Source: Butyrivibrio sp. Su6 (lineage in GTDB: Bacteria; Bacillota; Clostridia; Lachnospirales; Lachnospiraceae). Taken from it: 64,000 nucleotides of DNA. The stretch lies in the NCBI RefSeq assembly GCF_900108105.1, contig NZ_FNUR01000001.1:62001-126000 (forward strand), read 5' to 3'. Below the pieces are notes generated by a model, which was not told the DNA's origin, made no database searches, and was given only the letters and a program-made list of their open reading frames with translations. Of the stretch, positions 38,367 to 47,895 are shown piece by piece. Position numbers and translations under genes: made by a program. Each line of letters opens with the position of its first letter. Position 1 is the stretch's first letter.

Positions 38367-39266
38367 ATGAATAATAAGATAAAGGTTGCCTGTGTTCAGT
38401 TTGCATGCGGCGCGGTTGCTGCAAGTGATGAGGAACAGGTAAAAAGAAATATAGAGAAGGCGGGACAGCTTACAAGAGAAGCTGCAGCAAATGGCGCAAA
38501 GATAATTCTTTTGTCAGAGCTTTTTGAGAGAAAGTATTTCTGCCAGGAGAGGCGCTATGACTACTATGAGCTTGCAGTGCCTGTCCTGGAGAATCCTGCA
38601 GTTCTTTATTTTAAAGAGCTTTGCAAAGAGCTTAAGGTTGTTATGCCCATAAGCATTTTTGAAAAGGATGGCAATGTTTTTTATAATTCGGTTGCAATGA
38701 TAGATGCGGACGGAGAGGTTTTGGATGTGTACCGCAAAACTCATATACCAGATGACCATTATTATCAGGAAAAATTCTACTTTACTCCGGGGAATACTGG
38801 TTTTAAGGTGTTTGAGACTGCTTATGGAAATGTGGGAGTTGGAATATGCTGGGATCAGTGGTTCCCTGAAACTGCAAGATGCCTTGCTTTAAAGGGTGCT
38901 GATATTATTCTTTATCCTACTGCAATTGGTTCAGAGCCTATTTTGGAAGTTGACAGCTCAGGACATTGGATGAGAACAATGCAGGGACATTCTGCGGCTA
39001 ATATTATCCCTGTGGCGGCTGCCAACAGAATAGGAAGAGAGGATGTTGAACCGACTGAAGAAAATGGCGGACAAAAATCAAGTCTTACTTTCTATGGATG
39101 CAGCTTTTTGACTGATGAAACAGGTGATATTGTTTCAAGGGCAGGTCGCGATACAGAAGAAATAATATATGCAGAGTATGATTTTGAAGAAAATAGAAAA
39201 ATGAGATCATCCTGGGGACTTTTCAGAGACAGAAGACCAGAGTGTTATAAAACTATTACAGAATAA
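38367..39266 (+). CDS. aguB: N-carbamoylputrescine amidase
   Basis: 299 residues, a nitrilase/C-N hydrolase. The triad is visible: Glu in LLSELFERKYFC, Lys in YRKTHIPDDHYYQEKFYF, and Cys in GVGICWDQWFPETAR. Releases putrescine, CO2 and ammonia from N-carbamoylputrescine. A GTG at 38358 is in frame; the ATG at 38367 sits better behind GCGGTGA. Last gene of the polyamine operon. Together with speA and aguA it gives the arginine-to-putrescine route. Confidence 0.95.
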   Translation: MNNKIKVACVQFACGAVAASDEEQVKRNIEKAGQLTREAAANGAKIILLSELFERKYFCQERRYDYYELAVPVLENPAVLYFKELCKELKVVMPISIFEKDGNVFYNSVAMIDADGEVLDVYRKTHIPDDHYYQEKFYFTPGNTGFKVFETAYGNVGVGICWDQWFPETARCLALKGADIILYPTAIGSEPILEVDSSGHWMRTMQGHSAANIIPVAAANRIGREDVEPTEENGGQKSSLTFYGCSFLTDETGDIVSRAGRDTEEIIYAEYDFEENRKMRSSWGLFRDRRPECYKTITE

Positions 39267-39301
39267 AATAATTAAAGTGTTATGAATTGTTGGGGGGAAA
39301 T

Positions 39302-40117
39302 ATGACAGTTGATGCTTACTTGAATCCGGATTTTACTATAACAAAGAAACTTATTTTTTCATTATTATCTTTTGCAGGGATGTTGCTTTGCGTACTTGGC
39401 ATATTCATTTATTCGAAAGTCTATGCCCAAAAATATCCATCCGATAGAAGAGAAGAGTATCTCAGCATAGATTTTGAGATAAGGCTTCAGAAATTTTTTG
39501 AGATGCTCATTGCAGGAACAGCCGTAATGTCTTTTTCCTGCGCGTATGTGATCATCAATCATGTATACAGCCTTGTTGCCTCAGGAAAGGCAACAAATCT
39601 TACGAGAATTGAGCGGTATCTTACAAGTACCTGGGCAGATGGTAAAGATTTTATCCTACTGTTTCTGATTCTTTTTTCATGTGTCATAAATACGGTGCTT
39701 GATGGCTTTATTATAAGGCTAAAGATTCTGACCAACGAAGAAAAAGCAACAATGCGTATGCTGGCGATGTTCTATGTTATTCTGATACTTATGTATTTAA
39801 ACAACATAGGCGATGAAAGCGAATATGGTCCTGTAATGATGTATTACTTTGGACTTATGATAGGACGTTTCGTTTACTTTGATGCTTCTTTCAAGGATTT
39901 TGTAACAAACATAAAAAACGTTATCATAAACCTTCCATACATGCTTATTGATATAGCGCTCACAGGACTTTTGTGCTATATAGGTTTTGTATCGGGGTAC
40001 TTTCTTGAAAGGAACTACTATATTGTAGGCCTGTTTCATACACAGATATTTATTCTTGCTTGTACCTTTATAATTCATCATGCAATGCGCTTGCTTTACT
40101 TTAATAAAAAGCATTAA
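39302..40117 (+). CDS. Seven-segment membrane protein of unknown function
   Basis: 271 residues from the chosen ATG, preceded by TGGGGGG. About seven hydrophobic helices: near residues 12-36, 60-85, 113-135, 151-170, 175-193, 205-228 and 236-262. No motif I recognise. It follows aguB by 35 bases without a terminator, so it could be the last gene of the polyamine operon, and polyamine transport or membrane sensing is conceivable. A strong terminator follows directly. Confidence 0.7.
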   Translation: MTVDAYLNPDFTITKKLIFSLLSFAGMLLCVLGIFIYSKVYAQKYPSDRREEYLSIDFEIRLQKFFEMLIAGTAVMSFSCAYVIINHVYSLVASGKATNLTRIERYLTSTWADGKDFILLFLILFSCVINTVLDGFIIRLKILTNEEKATMRMLAMFYVILILMYLNNIGDESEYGPVMMYYFGLMIGRFVYFDASFKDFVTNIKNVIINLPYMLIDIALTGLLCYIGFVSGYFLERNYYIVGLFHTQIFILACTFIIHHAMRLLYFNKKH

Positions 40118-40122
40118 ATACA

Positions 40123-40153
40123 AAAAGCCTCTTCCGCAGTGGAAGGGGCTTTT
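40123..40153. terminator. Bidirectional terminator between the membrane protein and hslO
   Basis: AAAAGCCTCTTCC pairs with GGAAGGGGCTTTT (one G-T pair), loop GCAGT. A-rich and T-rich flanks serve both convergent genes. Confidence 0.85.
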
Positions 40154-40170
40154 GCTATAAAGAAAAGAGA

Positions 40171-41058
40171 TTATTTTGCTTTTTCTTTGATTCTTTTAAG
40201 GTCGTCTACTGAGAATGTGTAGGCTTTATTGCAGAAGTGGCAGCGAAGCTCAACATCCTTGCCATCGTCTATCATTTCCTGAATTTCCTTTTTGCCGATG
40301 AGCATGAGAGCTCTTTCTACTCGGTCTTTGTCGCAGTTGCAATAAAAGTTAAGATCAACCTTGTCTGTAAATTCAATATCAAAGCCATCGAGAACAATTT
40401 CTAGGAGCTCTTCAGGTGTCTTGCCGGCTTTTAAGATATCTGTGACTGATGAAAACTTCTGAAGATTGAACTCAAGGTGAGTGATGGTCTGTTCATCAGC
40501 AAAGGGCAGAAGCTGAATGATAAATCCGCCTGCTGCTATAACTGAAAGACTTTCTCTTTCTACAAGAACACCAAGGCCAACTGAGGAAGGAGTCTGCTCT
40601 GATTTTGTAAAATAGTATGTGAGATCTTCAGCAACTTCGCCTGAGTAGAGGGGGACCTGACCAACATAAGGCTCTTTAAGACCCATATCCCTTATTACAG
40701 TGAGGGTTCCTTCACCGATTCCACCGCCTACATTCAGATGACCTGCTGCATTGGGCTCCATGATGACATATGGATTAACTGCGTATCCCTTTACATTACC
40801 GTGCCTGTCTGCTGTGGCAAGAACTCCTTTTAAAGGACCATCGCCGTCCATTTTTACGGTGATAAGGTCATCGTCATTATCCATCATTGTTCCCATCATA
40901 GCGGTACCTGTCATGAGTCTGCCAAGAGCAGCAGCTGCTATTGGGGAGAGATTGTGGGCTTTCCTTGCATATTCTGCCAAATCTCTGGTAGTTGCTGCGA
41001 AAGCTCTTATCTGCGCATTTCCTGCTGTTGCACGTACCATGTAATCTTTATATGACAT
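40171..41058 (-). CDS. hslO: Hsp33 redox-controlled chaperone
   Basis: 295 residues from MSYKDYMVRATAGNAQIR. The C-terminal zinc-binding redox switch is visible as CNC (YCNCD) and, about 35 residues on, CHFC (RCHFCNKAYTF). The N-terminal chaperone domain has the family's AATRDLAEYARKAHNLSP and VGGGIGEGTLTVIRD. On oxidation the cysteines lose zinc and the protein holds unfolding substrates. An in-frame ATG five codons earlier (41073) overlaps the TGAGG ribosome site, so 41058 is preferred. Confidence 0.95.
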   Translation of the reverse strand: MSYKDYMVRATAGNAQIRAFAATTRDLAEYARKAHNLSPIAAAALGRLMTGTAMMGTMMDNDDDLITVKMDGDGPLKGVLATADRHGNVKGYAVNPYVIMEPNAAGHLNVGGGIGEGTLTVIRDMGLKEPYVGQVPLYSGEVAEDLTYYFTKSEQTPSSVGLGVLVERESLSVIAAGGFIIQLLPFADEQTITHLEFNLQKFSSVTDILKAGKTPEELLEIVLDGFDIEFTDKVDLNFYCNCDKDRVERALMLIGKKEIQEMIDDGKDVELRCHFCNKAYTFSVDDLKRIKEKAK

Positions 41059-41253
41059 AAGTTTATACCTCATCTTTCAAATACTAAGCTTTTCCATGAT
41101 AAGTTATTTTCCATGATATGTAAACAGTAAAGCTTAATCAAAAATTAATAAAAAAAATATCGATATTACAGGAATTATAATTTGGTTTGCAATATAATAA
41201 TAAATAGTAGTCTGTATTTTATATATTAGTTTTCGATTAAGCAGGAGGGATAA

Positions 41254-42975
41254 ATGGAAGTCAAAGAAAGAAATGGTAAGCTAGTCTTAAAGCTCATTAT
41301 TGCAGCTGTGCTGGCTATTATTTTTGTGGCAACTGTTTTGACTATTATAAGTGGTATTGAGATCAATAATGTATACGATACTATGGTTCAGGAAGAACTC
41401 AGGGTTGCAGCTGAACAGCTTAACAGTGAAGTGAGCAATGTCTGGGATGGTGATTGGAGCATTGCTGATGGTGCACTGTATAAGGGCGATCAGAATATCA
41501 TGGAAGAATATAATGAGATCATTGAAGAGATGAAATCTCTGACAGGCATTGACTATTCTGTTTTCTATGGTAAGACCAGGCAAATAACAACTCTTGTTGA
41601 TAGTAATGGCAAGAAGGCTATAGGCTATGATGTATCTGATGCTTTATATAATCAGGTTGTTGGAAACAAGTCAGAATACTATGCAAAGAGTACTCCGGCA
41701 GGAACAAGTGAAAATTATTATCTATATTATCTTCCGCTTCAGAATGATGATGGAACTGCAGTTGGTATGGTATTTGCAGGAAGAGAGAGCGATTCAGTAG
41801 ATGGCAAGGTTAGAAGCATAATTATCATGATGGTTATTATTTCCGTTATTCTGGCTCTCGCTACTTCAGCAGTAGGCTATTTTGTAGCCAATACAGTATC
41901 AATAAAGATGAGAGCAATTGCAGACGAACTCGGAAATCTTTCAAAGGGTGAGCTTAAACTCAATATTGATGAGAAATCATTAAAGAGAACTGATGAGATA
42001 GGTCTTTTGGCTGATGGGGCAAAGACGCTTAGCGATAAACTTGGCGATGTCATTACAAGGACCATGGACATGTCCAATGAGCTCAAAAGGTCAGGGGCAG
42101 AACTTGCTGATTCAGCCAATCAGGCGTCAACAGCTTCAGGTCAGGTGAGTCAGGCTGTGGACGATATTTCAAAGGGCGCTGTAAATCAGGCTGAGAGTGT
42201 TGAAACAGCTGCAGGAAATACCCAGGATATTGGCAGAGATATTGAGCAGGTTGCAGATAACGTTGAACAGCTCAATTCTTATTCGGAGCAGATGAAGACT
42301 TCCTGTGAGGCAGCGATGGAAGCACTTAACAAGCTAATCGTACAGAGTACTGAGGTTCAGGAATCTGTTAAAGATATTGGAGCAACTATCGATTCAACCA
42401 ACGAATCGGCAAAAGAAATCTCAAAGTTTTCAGAGGCTATTACAGAGATCGCGAGCCAGACAAATCTTTTGTCACTTAATGCTTCTATTGAGGCGGCAAG
42501 AGCCGGCGATGCAGGTAAGGGATTTGCAGTTGTTGCAACTGAGATTGGACAGCTTGCTGTACAGAGTAGTAACAGTGCGGAAGAAATAAAGAAGATTGTT
42601 GAAAAGCTTGTGGCTGATTCGGAAGCTTCCGTAGAAGTAATGCAGAGGCTGAATTCCAGCTTTGATCAGCAGTCTCAGCAGCTCGATGATACAAAGACCA
42701 ACATGCAGAGCATGGCTGAAAATGTTGACAATGTGGCTGACAGTACAGGAAACATAGCAGGGTACGTTGATCAGCTTAACGCAGCAAAAGATAAGCTTGT
42801 TGAGATCATATCTGATCTTTCTGCCATTTCTGAGGAAAATGCGGCTTCTACAGAGGAAACCAATGCATCAATGCAGGAGCTCAATGCAACCTTTGCGATT
42901 ATTACAGAATCGGCAGATAAACTTCAGGAACTTGCATCAAATATGACCGACGTAATAAGCTACTTTAAGCCATAA
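41254..42975 (+). CDS. Methyl-accepting chemotaxis protein
   Basis: 573 residues. Membrane helix at about 11-34, an extracellular Cache-like sensor (about 35-185: [39 protein letters not shown]), second membrane helix at about 190-213, HAMP, then a cytoplasmic coiled coil with the MCP hairpin tip [20 protein letters not shown] and [28 protein letters not shown] precedes the ATG. No flagellar or che gene is adjacent. Ligand unknown; single-Cache (sCache) domains commonly bind small organic acids. Confidence 0.93.
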   Translation: MEVKERNGKLVLKLIIAAVLAIIFVATVLTIISGIEINNVYDTMVQEELRVAAEQLNSEVSNVWDGDWSIADGALYKGDQNIMEEYNEIIEEMKSLTGIDYSVFYGKTRQITTLVDSNGKKAIGYDVSDALYNQVVGNKSEYYAKSTPAGTSENYYLYYLPLQNDDGTAVGMVFAGRESDSVDGKVRSIIIMMVIISVILALATSAVGYFVANTVSIKMRAIADELGNLSKGELKLNIDEKSLKRTDEIGLLADGAKTLSDKLGDVITRTMDMSNELKRSGAELADSANQASTASGQVSQAVDDISKGAVNQAESVETAAGNTQDIGRDIEQVADNVEQLNSYSEQMKTSCEAAMEALNKLIVQSTEVQESVKDIGATIDSTNESAKEISKFSEAITEIASQTNLLSLNASIEAARAGDAGKGFAVVATEIGQLAVQSSNSAEEIKKIVEKLVADSEASVEVMQRLNSSFDQQSQQLDDTKTNMQSMAENVDNVADSTGNIAGYVDQLNAAKDKLVEIISDLSAISEENAASTEETNASMQELNATFAIITESADKLQELASNMTDVISYFKP

Positions 42976-42991
42976 CAGAGCGCTTTTTCAA

Positions 42992-43020
42992 TTGACATAT
43001 ATTTAACGTGTGGCTATAAT
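42992..43020 (+). promoter_or_regulatory. Consensus sigma-A promoter of rex
   Basis: TTGACA (42992-42997), 17-base spacer, TATAAT (43015-43020): both boxes match the consensus fully. Expected start point near 43027, inside the Rex operator. Confidence 0.9.
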
Positions 43021-43025
43021 ATCTT

Positions 43026-43043
43026 TTGTATAATTATTAACAA
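43026..43043 (+). promoter_or_regulatory. Rex operator (autoregulation)
   Basis: TTGTATAATTATTAACAA, against the Rex consensus TTGTTAAnnnnTTAACAA, has two mismatches in the left half and a perfect right half. It overlaps the predicted transcription start, so Rex bound without NADH should block its own transcription. Confidence 0.85.
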
Positions 43044-43079
43044 ACACGCATATTTATATGTATTAGATAGGAGCAGCAT

Positions 43080-43718
43080 ATGGCAGAAAAAGAGATTTCT
43101 CAGGCGGTTATCGCTAGGCTTCCAAGGTATTTCAGATATCTGGGAGACCTTAAAGAGAAGGGTGTTGAGAGAATTTCATCTCAAGAACTATCAAGCATCA
43201 TGAAGGTTACTGCTTCACAGATAAGACAGGACTTTAACAATTTTGGTGGCTTTGGACAGCAGGGGTACGGATATAATGTAAGCTACCTTTATGAAGAGAT
43301 CAGTAAGATCCTTGGCATCGACAAACAGCACAGTTTGGTTATTATCGGTGCAGGACACCTTGGTAAAGCTATTGCAGGTTATACTAACTTTACAAGAAGA
43401 GGGTTCGTGTTTAAGGGCGCTTTTGACTGCAATCCATCACTTTACGGAACCAAGATCCGTGACGTTGAAGTAAGACCTATCGAGGAGATGGAGCAGTTTG
43501 TAAGGGACAACAACATAGAAATAGCAGTTTTGACTATTCCTAAGGATCAGGCAGTCCCAATGGCACACAAGCTCGCGCAGTGTGGCATCAAGGCTATATG
43601 GAATTTTGCTCATGTTGATCTGGAAGTTCCTGACAATATTCAGGTAGAAAATGTTCATTTATCTGACAGCTTGATGAAATTATCATATAATATTAATAGA
43701 TACGAAAAAAACATTTAA
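43080..43718 (+). CDS. rex: Redox-sensing repressor Rex
   Basis: 212 residues. N-terminal winged-helix domain (ISQAVIARLPRYFRYLGDL, ISSQELSSIMKVTASQIRQD) and a C-terminal NAD(H)-binding Rossmann domain (LVIIGAGHLGKAIAGYTNF). Rex binds its operators when NADH/NAD is low and releases when NADH rises, controlling fermentation and respiration genes. GGAGCAG precedes the ATG. First gene of a unit that continues into a coiled-coil protein after 15 bases. Confidence 0.96.
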   Translation: MAEKEISQAVIARLPRYFRYLGDLKEKGVERISSQELSSIMKVTASQIRQDFNNFGGFGQQGYGYNVSYLYEEISKILGIDKQHSLVIIGAGHLGKAIAGYTNFTRRGFVFKGAFDCNPSLYGTKIRDVEVRPIEEMEQFVRDNNIEIAVLTIPKDQAVPMAHKLAQCGIKAIWNFAHVDLEVPDNIQVENVHLSDSLMKLSYNINRYEKNI

Positions 43719-43733
43719 CAGTGAGAGAAACTG

Positions 43734-44396
43734 ATGGCAAAGAGTGATGAAGTGTATATGTCTGCTCTTGAGGGGAAAAGTATTCCCATACTGACGCTGG
43801 ATAATAAATGGCATCAGTTATTTACTCAGACAGAAATGACACCTGAGATCGAGCAGCTAGCAGATCAACTTAATGCACTCGTTGAACGTGATGGCAAGAT
43901 CCGAAGCGAGACTAAGGATATCAAGAAGCTTAAGAAAAAGCTTCTTGGTGAAATTGTGCCGCTCAGAGATAAAGCCAACAAATCAGGTAATTCAGCCGCC
44001 ATCGAAAAAGAAATACAGGATAGAACCAGACTTATAAATGATTGTAATGACAGACTTGATTCCCATCAGGATGAACTTCTTGATCTGTCCAGAGAGATAT
44101 ATGATGTTGACTATAAGCTCATGATCGAGACTATGAAGGTGTGCTATGAGACACTTCATGAGAATACAGATTATATTAAGACCATGGATGAGTGGATCTC
44201 AAAGGTCAGAATAGAGCTAAAGAAAAATGTTATACGTCTTCAGGAAACTGAAATGGAGAATTATAATCTATATTCTTATATGCATCAGATTTTCGGACCG
44301 GAAGTTATCGAGATTTTTGATCTGAAGTATGATCCTGATAGAAGACATCCAATAAGAAGACCTCTTGCAGGCGACGAGTCGGAATATGTTGAATAA
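43734..44396 (+). CDS. Coiled-coil protein of unknown function
   Basis: 220 residues, largely helical with heptad repeats (for example DIKKLKKKLLGEIVPLRDKA, NDRLDSHQDELLDLSREI, about 60-130). No signal peptide, membrane segment or known motif. It follows rex by 15 bases and is separated from the YjeF gene by a small hairpin, so it is probably cotranscribed with rex. No function is proposed. Confidence 0.75.
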   Translation: MAKSDEVYMSALEGKSIPILTLDNKWHQLFTQTEMTPEIEQLADQLNALVERDGKIRSETKDIKKLKKKLLGEIVPLRDKANKSGNSAAIEKEIQDRTRLINDCNDRLDSHQDELLDLSREIYDVDYKLMIETMKVCYETLHENTDYIKTMDEWISKVRIELKKNVIRLQETEMENYNLYSYMHQIFGPEVIEIFDLKYDPDRRHPIRRPLAGDESEYVE

Positions 44397-44399
44397 ATT

Positions 44400-44426
44400 A
44401 GGCTGCCCTTTGGCAGCCTGCTTTTA
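44400..44426 (+). terminator. Hairpin between the coiled-coil gene and nnrD
   Basis: Perfect eight-pair stem AGGCTGCC (44400-44407) with GGCAGCCT (44412-44419), loop CTTT, followed by GCTTTTA. A weak terminator that may let through part of the transcription. Confidence 0.6.
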
Positions 44427-44444
44427 TATTGGGGAGGGGCAAGA

Positions 44445-46001
44445 ATGAAGTATGCAGTAAGCAGTCAGGAAATGAAGATCTATGACAGAAATACTTCTGA
44501 AGTTTTTGGTATTTCCAGTGAAGTATTGATGGAAAGAGCATCTCTAAAGGTTGTGGAAAAAATAGACCTATGGGCAAAAGAAAGACAGTGCCAGCGAAGA
44601 TATAGAGCACTTATTTTTGCAGGTGTAGGAAATAATGGTGGCGACGGCGCTGTTATTGCAAGACTTCTTAAACAAAAGGGCTATCTTGTCACTTTGGTGG
44701 TTGTAGGGGATCCCACCAAAATGAGTGACCTTCTTCTTAAACAGCTTAAGACCTGTGAAAAATATGGGATCACAACTGACACATTTTCCAATGTGACGGG
44801 CAACCTTTACTCCTTGGAATGGGATATCATTATAGATGCATTATTCGGCATCGGATTATCAAGGAATATTACCGGGAGCTTTTTAAAGGCAGTTGAGTAT
44901 ATAAATGCCTGTAAGGAAGAAAAAAAGAGCGACATGCTTGTTATATCAGTTGATATACCTTCCGGTGTTAATGCTGATAACGGCAAGATTATGGGAACTG
45001 CTGTAAAAGCAGATGTCACAGTTACCTTTAACCAGGTTAAACTCGGCGAGATCCTTTATCCCGGATGTGAGTACTGCGGCAATCTTTATGTGGAAGACGT
45101 GGGAATAACTGATGATAGCTTTTTGGGAAGAGAGCCGTCAGCTTTTTACTATGATGAAAAGATAACTGAGCTTCTTCCTAAGAGACGCAAAGATGCCAAC
45201 AAGGGAACCAACGGAAAAGTGCTTATAGTTGCCGGCTCCAAGAATGTCAGCGGAGCCTGCGTACTGGCAGCAAGTGCTTGCATTCGCTCAGGTGCGGGAA
45301 TGGTCAAGATCATGACTGCTATTGAGAATGCAGAAATTGTTAAGTCACTTCTTCCTGAAGCTCTTATTGATGTATATGAAGATTTTGAGCCTGTGGCTGA
45401 TAAGCTCATAAAGGATATTGAATGGGCAGATGCTGTGGTCATAGGGCCTGGAATCGGGATTGATATGAAGGGCGATGAGCTTCTTAGTATCGTTCTTAAT
45501 AACTGTAATAAGCACCTTGTAATGGACGCAGATGCGCTTAATCTTGTGGCTATGAACAGTGAGTACAGAAGGCTTTTGGCTCATTACTCAGTTGGAGGCA
45601 GAAAACTTGTTTTAACACCCCATTTGGCAGAATTTTCAAGACTCTTTGGAAAGCCTGTCAGTGATTGCAAGGAGAATATCCTTTTTTATCCAAAAGAACT
45701 TGCAAAAGAGCTCAGATGCACTGTTGTCTGCAAGGATGCCAGAACTATAGTAAGTGACAGCAACGAGAAAAAGATATATATTAATGTGAGCGGTAATGAC
45801 GGTATGGCGACTGCCGGATCAGGAGATGTTTTATCCGGCATAATAGGAGCGCTTGTGTGTCTTGAAAACACCAGTTTTGAGGCTGCGTGTCTTGGCACAT
45901 ATATCCATGGTGCCTGTGGTGATAATGCCGCTGCAAAGCATGGTAAATATGCTATGGTCGCATCTGATATTGCGGCTGAACTTGAAGATATACTGAGGTG
46001 A
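44445..46001 (+). CDS. nnrD: Bifunctional NAD(P)HX epimerase/dehydratase
   Basis: 518 residues. The N-terminal YjeF_N epimerase domain (about 1-220) has FAGVGNNGGDGAVIARLL and VISVDIPSGVNAD; the C-terminal ADP/ATP-dependent dehydratase (ribokinase-like, about 230-510) has GTNGKVLIVAGSKNVSGA and the catalytic Asp loop GMATAGSGDVLSGIIGAL. Together they repair hydrated, inactive NAD(P)H. Placement behind rex and before alr is common in Clostridia. GGGGAGGGG precedes the ATG. Confidence 0.95.
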   Translation: MKYAVSSQEMKIYDRNTSEVFGISSEVLMERASLKVVEKIDLWAKERQCQRRYRALIFAGVGNNGGDGAVIARLLKQKGYLVTLVVVGDPTKMSDLLLKQLKTCEKYGITTDTFSNVTGNLYSLEWDIIIDALFGIGLSRNITGSFLKAVEYINACKEEKKSDMLVISVDIPSGVNADNGKIMGTAVKADVTVTFNQVKLGEILYPGCEYCGNLYVEDVGITDDSFLGREPSAFYYDEKITELLPKRRKDANKGTNGKVLIVAGSKNVSGACVLAASACIRSGAGMVKIMTAIENAEIVKSLLPEALIDVYEDFEPVADKLIKDIEWADAVVIGPGIGIDMKGDELLSIVLNNCNKHLVMDADALNLVAMNSEYRRLLAHYSVGGRKLVLTPHLAEFSRLFGKPVSDCKENILFYPKELAKELRCTVVCKDARTIVSDSNEKKIYINVSGNDGMATAGSGDVLSGIIGALVCLENTSFEAACLGTYIHGACGDNAAAKHGKYAMVASDIAAELEDILR

Positions 46002-46010
46002 AGTTTAGAA

Positions 46011-47168
46011 ATGTTAGAAGAATTTTCCAGAGTTTATGCCAAGATTGACTTAAAGGCAATTGATTACAATTTGGAGAGTATGAGAAAGAATATTCCTGCC
46101 GGAACCAAAATAATGGCGGTTGTTAAGACAGATGCCTATGGTCATGGAGCAGTCAGAATAGCTAAGGAGCTGGAAAACAAGGATTATATCTGGGGATATG
46201 CTGTAGCTACAGCAGAGGAAGCTTTTGAACTTAGAGATAATGCTATCAAAAAGCCTATTCTTATTTTGGGATACACTTTTTCATATGCTTATGAGAGGCT
46301 TTTGATAGAAGGTATAAGACCTGCAGTATTTAGAATAGATATGGCAAAAGAGCTTGATGCCTGTGCCAAAAAGCTCCTTGAAAGAGGCGATATTAGTAAA
46401 AAGCCTGAGATTCATATAGCTATTGATACAGGAATGTCACGTATAGGAATTACTCCGGATGAAGAGGGAGTAGAGTTTATAAAGGAAGTAGCTGCTCTTA
46501 AAAATCTGGATATTGAAGGTGTGTTCACACATTTTGCAAGGGCCGATGAAAAAGACCTTACAAATGCGAAAGAGAGAGAACTTGTATTTAAAGATTTTGT
46601 TGACAGGGCTGAGGCTGAGTGTGGAATAAAGATAAAATTACGACACTGCGCAAATAGCGCCAGCATAATATCTATTCCTGAAAGCTCAATGGATATGGTG
46701 CGCGCAGGTGTGACAATGTATGGAATGTGGCCATCAGAGGATGTTCCAAAGACAATAGTTGATCTTAAGCCTACTCTTGAACTCATCAGTCACATTGTAA
46801 TGATAAAGACAGTACCTGAAGGAACGCCTGTAAGCTATGGCGGAACATTTGTAACTGAAAGACCGACTAAGATTGCTACTATACCTGTTGGATATGGTGA
46901 CGGCTATCCAAGAAGTCTTTCCAATAAGGGATATGTTCTAATTGATGGCGAAAGAGCCAATATCATCGGCAGAGTATGTATGGACCAGTTTATGGTTGAT
47001 GTAACACATATAGATAGTGTCAAAGAGGGAGACGAAGTTATTCTCATCGGCAAAGATACAAAATCAGGGGAAGAGATAACTGCCGAGATGCTTGGAGAGT
47101 TAAGTGGAAGATTTAACTACGAGCTTACCTGCAACATAAATAAAAGAGTTCCAAGGGTATTTGTATAA
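46011..47168 (+). CDS. alr: Alanine racemase
   Basis: 385 residues. PLP lysine in AVVKTDAYGHGAVRIAKEL near residue 39, catalytic tyrosine in SYGGTFVTERPTKIATIPVGYGDGY, and GRVCMDQFMVDVTHI. Makes D-alanine for peptidoglycan. It is 9 bases after the NAD(P)HX gene, and its stop is 13 bases before the response-regulator start, so these genes are likely one operon. Confidence 0.96.
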   Translation: MLEEFSRVYAKIDLKAIDYNLESMRKNIPAGTKIMAVVKTDAYGHGAVRIAKELENKDYIWGYAVATAEEAFELRDNAIKKPILILGYTFSYAYERLLIEGIRPAVFRIDMAKELDACAKKLLERGDISKKPEIHIAIDTGMSRIGITPDEEGVEFIKEVAALKNLDIEGVFTHFARADEKDLTNAKERELVFKDFVDRAEAECGIKIKLRHCANSASIISIPESSMDMVRAGVTMYGMWPSEDVPKTIVDLKPTLELISHIVMIKTVPEGTPVSYGGTFVTERPTKIATIPVGYGDGYPRSLSNKGYVLIDGERANIIGRVCMDQFMVDVTHIDSVKEGDEVILIGKDTKSGEEITAEMLGELSGRFNYELTCNINKRVPRVFV

Positions 47169-47181
47169 AGGAAAAGATAAT

Positions 47182-47895
47182 TTGTACAAGATAACTATTT
47201 TGGAGGATGAGCAAAGTCAGCTTGATAAACTGCTGGGAGTCTTATCCAGATATAGCGAAGAAAATCCATCATTTGAATACAGTGTTGATACGTACGATAG
47301 AGGAATCAATCTTTTGACTTCTTATAAGCAGGATGCAGATATTCTGTTTTTGGATATCAAAGTGCCTGATATGCTTGGAATGGATGTAGCAAAAAAGATA
47401 AGACTTCGTGATGAAAATGTCATGATCATCTTTGTTACAAACCTCACTCAATATGCGGTTGAAGGGTATTCGGTCAATGCTTTTGACTATATCTTAAAAC
47501 CTCTTCAGTATGCTTCTTTTTCGGCAAAACTTTCAAGAGCATTAAAGACATTGTCATACAGGAATCCCGGAGTCCTCATTGAGCTGAAAAATAAGGAATC
47601 CGGAAGGCGTGTCAGTGCAGATAACATTACTTATGTTGAGAGCTCAGGACATGATATTTTGTTTCATATGGGGCAGGAGACTGTACGGCAGTGGGGTACA
47701 CTTGGCAAATATGAGCTTCTATTGGAAAAGGCCAAGTTTGCAAGATGTAATGCAAGTTTCCTTGTAAACCTTAAATATGTTGAGGTGATACGAAAGGACG
47801 ATGTTATAGTAGCAGGTGAGTCAATACCCATATCAAGGGGCAAGAGAAAAGAATTTCTGTCTGCTTATGCTCAGTATAAAGGAGGTACTTTGTGA
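47182..47895 (+). CDS. LytTR response regulator (AgrA-like)
   Basis: 237 residues. Receiver domain (about 1-120) with acidic pocket LEDEQSQ and phosphoacceptor Asp in ILFLDIKVPDMLG, then a LytTR DNA-binding domain (about 135-235: NKESGRRVSADNITYVESSG, ARCNASFLVNLKYVEVIR). Start chosen at TTG 47182 behind AAAGGAAAAG; another in-frame TTG at 47161 overlaps the alr stop. Cotranslated with the histidine kinase, whose start overlaps its stop. AgrA-type regulators control peptide-signalling and secreted-product genes. Confidence 0.92.
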   Translation: MYKITILEDEQSQLDKLLGVLSRYSEENPSFEYSVDTYDRGINLLTSYKQDADILFLDIKVPDMLGMDVAKKIRLRDENVMIIFVTNLTQYAVEGYSVNAFDYILKPLQYASFSAKLSRALKTLSYRNPGVLIELKNKESGRRVSADNITYVESSGHDILFHMGQETVRQWGTLGKYELLLEKAKFARCNASFLVNLKYVEVIRKDDVIVAGESIPISRGKRKEFLSAYAQYKGGTL

